Part shown: in pieces, positions 43,426 through 51,581 of the stretch
Layout: each line of letters starts with the position of its first letter
Numbering within the stretch: position 1 is the stretch's first letter
NCBI GenBank assembly: GCA_036960175.1
Contig: JBALWH010000013.1
Coordinates: 38,070-102,069, forward strand
Source: Motiliproteus sp036960175
GTDB lineage: Bacteria; Pseudomonadota; Gammaproteobacteria; Pseudomonadales; Balneatricaceae
Length of the DNA: 64,000 bases
Reading direction: 5' to 3'
Position numbers and translations under genes: made by a program
The notes under the pieces: model-generated
Databases searched by the model: none
What the model saw: the letters and a program-made list of their open reading frames with translations, nothing else
Told to the model about the DNA's origin: nothing

Positions 43426-44130
43426 ATGAAGACAAAAGAAAAAACTAAAGACAAAAAAGACAAAAAAGACAAAGAGTTGGATTTCTTTGAAAGTATAGGA
43501 ATGCTCGCTGACGAGGCAGGTAGCAAACAGCCTAGGAAAGTAAAAAATGCTCTTTATAAGTGGGGGGAGGATTTTGATGACGAAAAATTCGAGCCACTTC
43601 CAAGAATATTCTTAGAGAATCTGGATGTATTCCAGTTTACAGGCTCTGAATTGGCTGTCCTAATTCAAATATTCATGTGGTGGACCAATAGGGGAAAATG
43701 GCCTACTTGTTTTTACGACGCTATTGCAAGTAGAACAGGGCTATCTACTCGAATGATAATGGATACATTAAAAAGATTGGAAGAAAAACAGGTAAGAGTG
43801 CCTGCAATTGAATATTTAGTTGTAAAAAATAGGCCGTCTATTGTTTATAAGGAAGTTAAATGGGCAAAAATAGGACTCATCAAGCGTCTAAAATATAGTG
43901 AACTCCCGCCCGAAATGAAAACGAAAAGTAACAAAGGTGCCAGGTTTTTTGACTTAAGTAATTTATTAGATATATGTAGCCACTTGATAAATCAAAAAAA
44001 CGTAGCACAAAAGGGAGAGGAGGCTATTAGTAGAATTCGTCAGACAAAGAGCTCTGAAGAGCTAGTTTACGACATAACATCATCCAAAGACTTCAAAGAA
44101 TACAGTCGCTTCCTTAGAAAGCATCAGTAA
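43426..44130 (+). CDS. Winged-helix protein (possible replication or transcription regulator)
   Basis: A 234-residue protein with a lysine-rich N-terminus (KTKEKTKDKKDKKDK) and a winged-helix segment at about residues 65-115: GSELAVLIQIFMWW, then ASRTGLSTRMIMDTLKRLEEK. That pattern is found in DnaD-like and phage Rep-type proteins and in some regulators. Downstream residues are helical. AAGGA precedes the ATG. It ends 46 bp before CRISPR array 2, and lies at the oldest, leader-distal side of that array. Function uncertain. Confidence 0.45.
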   Translation: MKTKEKTKDKKDKKDKELDFFESIGMLADEAGSKQPRKVKNALYKWGEDFDDEKFEPLPRIFLENLDVFQFTGSELAVLIQIFMWWTNRGKWPTCFYDAIASRTGLSTRMIMDTLKRLEEKQVRVPAIEYLVVKNRPSIVYKEVKWAKIGLIKRLKYSELPPEMKTKSNKGARFFDLSNLLDICSHLINQKNVAQKGEEAISRIRQTKSSEELVYDITSSKDFKEYSRFLRKHQ

Positions 44131-44176
44131 GTAACTATGTTTGGTGATGACCTTTCCCCATCTTTAGCACTACCCA

Positions 44177-45664
44177 GATCTTAATCTCCTTTTAGAGCGG
44201 GGGTCGGTCCGGACACGAGTACTCCGCAGCCTTCGAGGAGTCTGGACGGTCTTAATCCCCTTTAGAGCGGGGGTCGGTCCGGACCAGTGACGATACCGTT
44301 AAAGGTGCAGTCGAAGCGTCTTAATCCCCTTTAGAGCGGGGGTCGGTCCGGACTCTGAGAGCACTATGGAGCACCTTAACTGGTGTCCGTCTTAATCCCC
44401 TTTAGAGCGGGGGTTGGTCCGGACCCATGAGGCACTCGAAACTGCCTTGGCTAACCACGTCTTAATCCCCTTTAGAGCGGGGGTTGGTCCGGACATGTGC
44501 GAGATGTCGCGGCGGGCGGTGGTGTGCGTCTTAATCCCCTTTAGAGCGGGGGTTGGTCCGGACGCATACTACGGATTTATGAAGTCAATCGAAACGTCTT
44601 AATCCCCTTTAGAGCGGGGGTTGGTCCGGACCGATGAAGAATCCCCATTAGAGACTCCTGCAGAGTCTTAATCCCCTTTAGAGCGGGGGTTGGTCCGGAC
44701 CTACCTCGTGCACAACCTGGAGCGCCAGGGTGTCTTAATCCCCTTTAGAGCGGGGGTTGGTCCGGACACGGTATCAACGAGTACAGCGCTGCGTTCGAGG
44801 AGGTCTTAATCCCCTTTAGAGCGGGGGTTGGTCCGGACCTGAGCACCAAGCACAGCTGAAGATCTTAGCTGTCTTAATCCCCTTTAGAGCGGGGGTTGGT
44901 CCGGACTTGACCTGAAGCTACCAGCTGCTCGTCCCAAGTTGTCTTAATCCCCTTTAGAGCGGGGGTTGGTCCGGACGGGCGGGGACATGACGTGGAATGA
45001 AGTTTTACGGTCTTAATCCCCTTTAGAGCGGGGGTTGGTCCGGACACAACGAGATTGACTGTCCACCTGAGTTAATCCGTCTTAATCCCCTTTAGAGCGG
45101 GGGTTGGTCCGGACCAATATACGATGAGCATACTGCAGGTAAGCAGAGTCTTAATCCCCTTTAGAGCGGGGGTTGGTCCGGACACTATGAAGACTTACAC
45201 AATCAATGGCCAGACAGGTCTTAATCCCCTTTAGAGCGGGGGTTGGTCCGGACTTATATCACTGAGTGTACAGAAAGCCGCAATTGTCTTAATCCCCTTT
45301 AGAGCGGGGGTTGGTCCGGACCTAACATCGAGTTCTAGAGTACAGTAGGACCAGTCTTAATCCCCTTTAGAGCGGGGGTTGGTCCGGACCAGTGGTGCGC
45401 CCGTAGCAAGTGGTCGAACCAAGTCTTAATCCCCTTTAGAGCGGGGGTTGGTCCGGACTCAGGTCCTCAGGTAAGGATCATATGTAGTGACGTCTTAATC
45501 CCCTTTAGAGCGGGGGTTGGTCCGGACGAGCGCCAGGGTGCGGAGAGCTCGACTAACATCGTCTTAATCCCCTTTAGAGCGGGGGTTGGTCCGGACCCGT
45601 GTCATCGCAATGATGCACGCCGAAGCGGGTCTTAATCCCCTTTAGAGCGGGGGTTGGTCCGGAC
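44177..45664 (-). CRISPR. CRISPR array 2 (22 repeats, 21 spacers)
   Basis: Same 36-bp repeat as array 1. Repeats begin at 44177 (degenerate, 38 bp), 44249, 44318, 44389, 44459, 44528, 44596, 44665, 44732, 44803, 44871, 44941, 45010, 45079, 45148, 45218, 45286, 45354, 45423, 45492, 45561 and 45629. Spacers are 32-35 bp. The three leftmost repeats have GTCGG and the other nineteen GTTGG (plus strand), so a C to T change arose in the leader-adjacent repeat and was copied into all later additions. Transcription runs left from the leader at 45665. The array directly adjoins cas2. Confidence 0.98.
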
Positions 45665-45790
45665 TGCACCTCACAAAAAACAGCTTACTTTTCAACAGGT
45701 TAAAAGGCAAGATTTTCAATCGTTTTTACCTCTAAAAGTTGTTTGATTTTTGTACAACAAAAACTCCTTGAACAGAGACTCTACGAGCAT
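45665..45790 (-). promoter_or_regulatory. CRISPR leader of array 2
   Basis: AT-rich leader between the first repeat and cas2; the cas2 stop codon (45781-45783) lies inside the conserved leader block. Identical to the array 1 leader for about 140 bp. Confidence 0.85.
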
Positions 45791-46089
45791 TTTACATAAT
45801 GAATTGGGGGTAGAGTCAAGTCTAATATCCCGTCAGCATCTGCCCGTCGTCCCAACCAATAAATAGACCTACCACTAAAGAGCGGATAAATTCGCACATC
45901 GTCCTCGCCAGCGTGAATTAACCGTGATAACTCATCACAAAGTTTACGTAATTGCGGCGGGGTAGCAGTAAGACAATAAACAGAGTTCTGAAGGTGACGA
46001 CCATAACGGCGCACACACCGATGAACCCGAACCAGACGATTTACCCGAGCAATATCATAAGACAAAATATACACATTACAGGTTTTCAT
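45781..46089 (-). CDS. cas2: CRISPR adaptation protein Cas2
   Basis: A 102-residue Cas2 with the ferredoxin-like pattern: VYILSYDI (D12, the metal-position aspartate), a helical RVHRCVRRYG, HLQNSVYCLTAT, a second helix and VRIYPLFSG. It bridges Cas1 dimers during spacer integration. The start overlaps the cas1 stop by 4 nt. Its 3' end has been copied next to array 1. Confidence 0.92.
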   Translation of the reverse strand: MKTCNVYILSYDIARVNRLVRVHRCVRRYGRHLQNSVYCLTATPPQLRKLCDELSRLIHAGEDDVRIYPLFSGRSIYWLGRRADADGILDLTLPPIHYVKCS

Positions 46090-47027
46090 TGCTCTAATGG
46101 TTCCCCTGAAGATAATTGATCCATCTTTGCGATCAGCCAGCGCCCGTAACGCTGTAATTGTTTTCGCCAGGGGATAGCAGCTTCCTCATAAAGCGGAAAG
46201 AACAGCTTACGCCCTTCTTTTCCCAAAAAGCACCCATGAGCACCATCGCAGAAATGCCGTAAATTAATTGTTTTTTCTGTTACCAATAGCTGATGAACAA
46301 AAGCCTCAACATGGGGTCGCAGGGGCTCCATTAAATCGCAAGCCAAAGAGTAGCGGCCCTGCAGAGGCTCGTGGTAAAACCCCAACCAGGGGTCTAGACC
46401 TAGTGTTTGTAGTACATTAGCCCCATCTCGATAAAGCAGAGTAAAGCAAAGAGACAACAGCGCATTAACGGGATCTGTAGGTGGGCGCCGTACCCGACGC
46501 TTGAAATTAAACTTCTGTGGAAACTGTTGAACATATAGTGCCATCGCCTGCGCAGCAGCTGCCCCTTCTAGACCCCGAAGAGTTTCAAGACTTTCAACAT
46601 GACGACAGCGCTGCTGATAGACAGTAAACCCTACCAGCTTGGTGGGGACTGCATGTTTGTAGCGCCCTCCAACCAAGTGCTGCTGGTGCAATTTTGAGCC
46701 CACAACTCGACGAGCCAGAAGTAATCTATAATACTCATTCGAAAGCGTAAGACATTGCTGAATTCTTCGCTGTGCTCCTCTATACGGATCACTGGGTAGG
46801 GTTAAGCTCCGCTGGGGATAACGCGAGTTAACAACAGAAAAATCTATTCCCCGATAACGTAACTGGCCTAACAGCTGAGTTGATATATTAACTCCGTGCA
46901 AACAAATGATGCGCTTTATCTGGCATAGTGGAATCGTTTTGGTCTCGATATCATCACTCCGTACAAACAGACAGTCCGCTTCGTAGCTTAGTGATAACTT
47001 ACGTCGATCTAAAATAATTGTAGACAT
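46086..47027 (-). CDS. cas1: CRISPR integrase Cas1
   Basis: A 313-residue Cas1 that integrates prespacers into the arrays. The N-terminal beta domain includes IILDRRKLSLSYE; the C-terminal helical domain carries the metal triad E154 (LRGLEGAAAA), H219 (GFYHEP) and D231/E234 (ACDLMEP). It is not fused to a reverse transcriptase. It lies 5 nt after the primase-Cas2-like gene and overlaps cas2, so the three form one adaptation operon. Confidence 0.95.
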   Translation of the reverse strand: MSTIILDRRKLSLSYEADCLFVRSDDIETKTIPLCQIKRIICLHGVNISTQLLGQLRYRGIDFSVVNSRYPQRSLTLPSDPYRGAQRRIQQCLTLSNEYYRLLLARRVVGSKLHQQHLVGGRYKHAVPTKLVGFTVYQQRCRHVESLETLRGLEGAAAAQAMALYVQQFPQKFNFKRRVRRPPTDPVNALLSLCFTLLYRDGANVLQTLGLDPWLGFYHEPLQGRYSLACDLMEPLRPHVEAFVHQLLVTEKTINLRHFCDGAHGCFLGKEGRKLFFPLYEEAAIPWRKQLQRYGRWLIAKMDQLSSGEPLEQ

Positions 47028-47032
47028 AGTGG

Positions 47033-48412
47033 CTAATCTACAAAAAACAAGGTCGGTGGCGTAATCGATGGCGCCAAGCCCATTCGCACTACGTTGCTCC
47101 GCGGGTCTATCATTGATAATAGAAACCGATCCTGCGCAGGATCAATAATAGCTTCCATATCCCTCAACAACTGCCACACTGAATGCTGCTGTAAACTGCA
47201 CTCAAAAACAGATTTTTGTTTACTGTTGGATAAAGCGCGTAAACACTGCAAAGCTTGACGAGATGCCTTGGCCTGCCCGATATCATAGGCTGCAATAAAT
47301 AGAGGCGCGCTCATGGGGGGGGAACGCTCATTACAAAGCTGTGCCGACAACACATCAATACCCTGCAGCTGAAGTAAGTCATTAAAATCAGTCGGCTGAT
47401 GGACCTCGTTACCAGGCGTAAAAACTGGAGCGTAAATGCGGCTGTTGCCATGAGCCAAAGCAGCTGCCGAGGCGCAATTCAACCCCACATTGCCAATACC
47501 AGGTTTCCAGCAATCATTGTCGGCAAAAATATCAAGCGCCACATTATCCAGTTGTTTAGCTACCAGCATGAGATTGCCAGCACCTAAAGCGACGTATATG
47601 GGATGCGTTCGATACAGACCAATGGTTAAAGCTGTTGCAATGCCTTCAGTCATTCCAACTCGACCAGAGCTTGACTGACCCTGTACGTAGGCGAAGCTGC
47701 CTCGCTTGGCACCTTCTACCGACATAATAAACTTACGATTTTGACCATTACCCCATATGGCACGATCGTAGATCTGTTGATAACCCACTACCAAGCCCAG
47801 CGTGTGATCTTTCAGCCGGTACAAAGGCGTTGAAATAAAGTGGCCGTGATGATCAGCTCCTGAACGAATATCCATACGCCGACATAAATCAGTGGCATGC
47901 ATTCCAAGTTTCTTAACAAGGTAGGGGTGATTTCCACGCTCTTGAGGAAGGCTATTAAACAACCGATGGTAGCGCCTAAAATTTTCTGGGCGCCAATCTT
48001 TGCAAGCATCAGTATTAGCCGTTAAGCGGTCTGTTACGGTAGGCCTTCTACAGGGGCCGCGGCTTAACGGAGCACTATCACGACACTGCGCTATAAGCCA
48101 TTTCAAGCCATTAAATATTTGCTTGTAGCCACCCGCTCGATGAGTAAAGAATACCAATACAGGGAACCGTATTCCTGTCGAGCTTATATTGTCATGCCAG
48201 ATAAAAAAACAGCGATGACGATCGGACGCCACGCATACTGGCAAATCACGGGCACTCAATGGTTGATCGCTACTAGGCAACCTACGTTTAAGCTGATCCC
48301 AATTGATGCCACAGGATTCAGCCATTGGCATTAGCTCAGAATACGCAGACGCCATAACGTCCATACTGCCATTGATACTATTTTCCTCCAACCACCGCCT
48401 TACATCCATCAT
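47033..48412 (-). CDS. TOPRIM primase-like protein fused to a Cas2-like domain
   Basis: A 459-residue protein, first gene of the adaptation operon. The middle resembles plasmid/phage TOPRIM primases: NHPYLVKKLG near residue 160, then TEGIATALTIG with the catalytic E256, then FADND with D298 and D300. The C-terminal about 90 residues match Cas2: LFIAAYDIG (Y376, D377), QALQCLRALS, KQKSVFECSL and a second helix with IDPAQDRFLL, aligning well with the separate Cas2. No zinc finger or helicase domain is visible. I infer that it makes or completes prespacer DNA, possibly priming synthesis on captured single strands, and docks on Cas1 through its Cas2 part. AAGG precedes the ATG at 48412. Confidence 0.75.
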   Translation of the reverse strand: MMDVRRWLEENSINGSMDVMASAYSELMPMAESCGINWDQLKRRLPSSDQPLSARDLPVCVASDRHRCFFIWHDNISSTGIRFPVLVFFTHRAGGYKQIFNGLKWLIAQCRDSAPLSRGPCRRPTVTDRLTANTDACKDWRPENFRRYHRLFNSLPQERGNHPYLVKKLGMHATDLCRRMDIRSGADHHGHFISTPLYRLKDHTLGLVVGYQQIYDRAIWGNGQNRKFIMSVEGAKRGSFAYVQGQSSSGRVGMTEGIATALTIGLYRTHPIYVALGAGNLMLVAKQLDNVALDIFADNDCWKPGIGNVGLNCASAAALAHGNSRIYAPVFTPGNEVHQPTDFNDLLQLQGIDVLSAQLCNERSPPMSAPLFIAAYDIGQAKASRQALQCLRALSNSKQKSVFECSLQQHSVWQLLRDMEAIIDPAQDRFLLSMIDPRSNVVRMGLAPSITPPTLFFVD

Positions 48413-48465
48413 CACCACACCTTGTTTTGACTAAGGTTAAGCGACTTGATTGCAAATCAGACTGG

Positions 48466-48485
48466 TCAAAAGTTTTTAATCTCAG
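48466..48485 (-). promoter_or_regulatory. Shared TCAAAAGTTTTT box upstream of the adaptation operon
   Basis: TCAAAAGTTTTTAATCTCAG lies 53 bp upstream of the primase-Cas2 start and matches the sequence 99 bp upstream of cas6 (34025-34044) at 17 of 20 positions, with the central bases inverted. Related boxes occur in the 68-bp repeats at 24723 and 25947 and before the AddB-like gene. Confidence 0.4.
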
Positions 48486-48594
48486 CAACATGCTGTGAAG
48501 ACTATATGATCCGCCAAGAAATCGCTGAAACGTATTGCCTAGCCTGACAACTGACAACTGACAAGCATTACAGCGTTGAAGAGAACAAACCTAG

Positions 48595-48948
48595 ATGAAA
48601 ATGATGAATCCAATGACCAAAACAGCAGTATCAATAACACAAAAAAGGCGAATATTTGTTACTCGACACGCGGGGGCAATCGCTTGGCTGCAAGAACAAG
48701 GGATAGCCCCCTGCGTGATTAAATCACACATTGAGCTCGGCGATATACGAGCCGGCGATAGCGTCTATGGCGTGCTGCCAATTCATTGGATTGCAGAAAT
48801 AAGCCTACTCGATGCCGAATACTTCCATTTGGTTATACCCGTCACTAGCGATTTACGAGGCAAGGAGTTAACCGTTGCGCAGTTAAATCAATATGGCGCC
48901 TATCTACAACGATATACAGCTAGGGCCGCGGAAGACCACGACGCATGA
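48595..48948 (+). CDS. csx16: CRISPR-associated ring nuclease Csx16
   Basis: A 117-residue Csx16 protein (VVA1548 family): IFVTRHAGAIAWLQEQG at about residues 20-36, IRAGDSVYGVLPIHWIA in the middle, and RGKELTVAQLNQYGAYLQRY near the end. Csx16 proteins degrade cyclic oligoadenylate and so switch off type III signalling. Several Met codons near the start leave its exact position open. It is divergent from the adaptation operon and convergent with the palm-cyclase gene, whose stop is only 11 bp away. Confidence 0.85.
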   Translation: MKMMNPMTKTAVSITQKRRIFVTRHAGAIAWLQEQGIAPCVIKSHIELGDIRAGDSVYGVLPIHWIAEISLLDAEYFHLVIPVTSDLRGKELTVAQLNQYGAYLQRYTARAAEDHDA

Positions 48949-48959
48949 GACACAAATAG

Positions 48960-50897
48960 TTAACCAGCATACAACTCTTGAATTACTCCTCTAAGGTTTG
49001 TACCACGATAGTACTCAACATCACCTGTAGTGATCGGAAAATCATGTTTTGTTGGCGCCAACAAATCTGAATAACTTTTAGAAATTTCGACACCCTCTTT
49101 GTAATATGCCTTTGATGACTTCAATAACGGGTTTAATAACTGCGACGCCATCATTTGCAATTCATCAAACTCTAAACCTTTTTCACTGTAGCTGGTATTT
49201 TCCAATCGAGTTGCCGAAAACGTAAATGTAAATTTTTTCTCATTCAGCCGATGGCCTAAATGACGATCTAATAGCGGTAATAGCGATTCCTCCAGGTCTG
49301 TTGGAAAACTTAGAAAAAGATCATCGCCGCCCAAATACAATACGTTTAATGGAATTATTGCAAACTCAAACTCTTCAATAATATCAGACGCTGTCTTCAA
49401 AATAGCGTGAATCATTGACTCTTCAAGTAAGTGACTTAATCTAGGTCGAGCTATAAATGGTGTTGACGAAAAGATCTTACCAACGGAATCTCCATCGAGT
49501 TTCAAGTAGGTTAACTTATCTTTTAAGCCCAACTCTTTGGCAATATTTTTACTATAGTTACTAAAGGATATAGGGCGTTCGATCTCATTCTCTATCCATG
49601 ACTGAAATTCGAGTAGCGACTGGTGCCTAAAGGTAAGGTCAGCCAAGCTAAATATGGTGGCAGCACTGCCATATTCTTCATCTTTTGATCGAGAGTTATA
49701 CCATTTTGGAATTCTATAGTCGGCCGCTGTAAAAGCCGCCTCGCCGTTGACACCCCAGCATTGTGGCGCGCTTAACTCAGCACTGCGTTCACCAGAATTA
49801 AATTCAAGCGTATTATTATTGTTCCATCGCGACTCAGGTTTTGATTCTAAATCTTGGCCGTCCAATACCATTGACAATAGGCTTTTTCCTCTATTGATAT
49901 CCAGGCCAATATTGGGTAATGCGGCCAACATTGACGTACCTGTAATTTCACAGTGACGCCACAGGCTATTGAGCCGAGGGTAACGTCCAAATATCAAGTC
50001 TCTATTAAGCAACCTCCCGTTAGTTTGGTCAATAATTCCATCATATAGCTTTTCAAACAAGCAGTCACGCGAAGGGACAGCAGAACCGGCGATTATAATA
50101 ACTGAGTCAGAGTCAATCACAATGTGAAGCGAAGATTGGCTAAATCCACAAATAATATCTCTTGCATAAGTCATTATTTGCGAACACCAAAAGCTCGCGC
50201 CTCTTAACATAAAGTGGGTTTTACAATTATCCAGAAATTTTTGAACATTTCTCGTTTTTAGATAAATTATATCTATAATGAAGCTGTCATATATGTCGAG
50301 TACTTTAGCATCTACGTTAAAGTGCTCAATTAGTTCAAGGCGCTTTTCTTGATAGTTCGTACTTTCAAATTTATAATTAGCGAAGACGGCAAGAGAGGCA
50401 GAGTCATTAAACAACTTTTTCACATATTTCTTGTTTTTTAATCGCTCCCACTCAAACAAACTAACACCCATTTGAAGTGCCGCGTTCTTCTGGCAAATTT
50501 CATCATCGAACACCAATAATGCAAGTGCAATTATTGCTGTTGTGTATTTCGTGTCTTCGTCCTTGATGTCGCCAAAATATTTCTGGCTTGAACGGGTTGC
50601 CATCTCAAGTAACATAACCGCAGTTATTTGGTCAAATAAGCTATAGTTGCCGGAAGCCGAATATTTTCTTGGGGTACCAGTGCGAATATCGCGAGACAGT
50701 AGCTCAATTAAATATTCGGATGAGACGCGCTGTTCCGAGAGAGGAAAGTCGCGAATTCGCCCTCCGCGAAACGGTGCTGTACCACGCAAGACGTCAAGCA
50801 TAAGATGCCAGCGATTTCTTGCCGACAATTGATGCACTAACACTTGAGTAGACGCCGCTCTTATTATTTTTTTGAAAATCCTATATTTATCGTCCAT
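48960..50897 (-). CDS. GGDD palm-domain nucleotidyl cyclase, Cas10/GGDEF-like
   Basis: A 645-residue protein. The C-terminal half carries a palm fold: the first metal-binding aspartate region LKLDGDSVG (D468-D470) and the second strand LYLGGDDLFLSFP (GGDD 523-526), like the catalytic palm of Cas10. The N-terminal 240 residues are helical and unassigned, with no HD motif; a middle strand-rich part (LHIVIDSDSVIIIAGSAV) may be a second, degenerate palm. It does not look like a CRISPR effector subunit since there is no Cmr-like zinc domain and no RAMP partner. I infer a signal-producing cyclase acting with the two upstream enzymes, whose genes it follows by 6 nt. Confidence 0.65.
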   Translation of the reverse strand: MDDKYRIFKKIIRAASTQVLVHQLSARNRWHLMLDVLRGTAPFRGGRIRDFPLSEQRVSSEYLIELLSRDIRTGTPRKYSASGNYSLFDQITAVMLLEMATRSSQKYFGDIKDEDTKYTTAIIALALLVFDDEICQKNAALQMGVSLFEWERLKNKKYVKKLFNDSASLAVFANYKFESTNYQEKRLELIEHFNVDAKVLDIYDSFIIDIIYLKTRNVQKFLDNCKTHFMLRGASFWCSQIMTYARDIICGFSQSSLHIVIDSDSVIIIAGSAVPSRDCLFEKLYDGIIDQTNGRLLNRDLIFGRYPRLNSLWRHCEITGTSMLAALPNIGLDINRGKSLLSMVLDGQDLESKPESRWNNNNTLEFNSGERSAELSAPQCWGVNGEAAFTAADYRIPKWYNSRSKDEEYGSAATIFSLADLTFRHQSLLEFQSWIENEIERPISFSNYSKNIAKELGLKDKLTYLKLDGDSVGKIFSSTPFIARPRLSHLLEESMIHAILKTASDIIEEFEFAIIPLNVLYLGGDDLFLSFPTDLEESLLPLLDRHLGHRLNEKKFTFTFSATRLENTSYSEKGLEFDELQMMASQLLNPLLKSSKAYYKEGVEISKSYSDLLAPTKHDFPITTGDVEYYRGTNLRGVIQELYAG

Positions 50898-50903
50898 TAA
50901 CAC

Positions 50904-51581
50904 TTATCCCGTTCTGACTGAGGACGGACCATGGCTGTAGTATTTGTCTACAATTTTTGATTCATCACCAGCAGCTATCAGTTTTGCTGCTTCAATATCG
51001 AACGCATATATATGTGCCGAGGCGATAAATCCTGATAGTGAACCTATCCCAACATTACAGGCGTCTGCGAGCTTCTTTTGGAAATGGGTAAGCGCTAGAA
51101 AATTTGCATACTGACGTCCAAAAATATTCTGACTTCGGAAGAAAAACTGCAAATGAAGCTTTTCGTTTCTAATTTTGGCGTCGACTGTGGTGAGACATGG
51201 CTGATTTGGATCATTGTCGGCAGGATATAATAGGCTTATTGTTGCCGACTTTGTTTCACGTTTGTTGATTAAACGTTGTTGCAGCCATGAAAATTGATTT
51301 ATACCATTGTAATCATATATGCGGCCACTGTATGTAAATGGCCGATTATCCATTACATAGCCCTTTGAAAATTTCTTCAGCATATTATCGATAACCACTC
51401 CGTCGCCGTAGCGCTCAAAAATTGAGTCGCGGAGCTCAGGATGGCTTACCGAAACCGACAAACCCAGAATCTCAAGCATATCAACATCTTCATCGTGGTG
51501 ATTGTGCCCACCTTCTAGTATGGACTTTATTGATTCTACCCAAGCTTCACCAACGGTCCGGCATCTAATTATACTATTCAT
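50904..51581 (-). CDS. Thymidylate-synthase-like protein
   Basis: A 225-residue member of the thymidylate synthase superfamily. It retains the catalytic-type QPCLTT with Cys129, the FFFRSQNIFG segment aligned with the phosphate-binding arginine (R149), N160, and the late GFIASAHIY equivalent to the substrate-contacting D-x-H-x-Y. The histidine after the Cys is Leu and two aspartates are changed, so it probably acts on a different nucleotide, or hydroxymethylates or alkylates a base. It is shorter than ThyA (264 residues). Its ATG lies inside the end of the PurM-like gene, so translation is coupled. Confidence 0.7.
   Translation of the reverse strand: MNSIIRCRTVGEAWVESIKSILEGGHNHHDEDVDMLEILGLSVSVSHPELRDSIFERYGDGVVIDNMLKKFSKGYVMDNRPFTYSGRIYDYNGINQFSWLQQRLINKRETKSATISLLYPADNDPNQPCLTTVDAKIRNEKLHLQFFFRSQNIFGRQYANFLALTHFQKKLADACNVGIGSLSGFIASAHIYAFDIEAAKLIAAGDESKIVDKYYSHGPSSVRTG

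Noticed and set aside
44414..44602. 62-residue ORF inside CRISPR array 2
   Set aside because: It consists of translated repeats and spacers.
46086..47027. Reverse transcriptase fused to Cas1
   Set aside because: Cas1 is a normal 313-residue protein; the unusual fusion is on the primase gene instead.
48960..50897. Second type III effector subunit Cas10
   Set aside because: The GGDD palm is present, but there is no Cmr-like N-terminus or RAMP neighbours; it is better treated as a separate cyclase.
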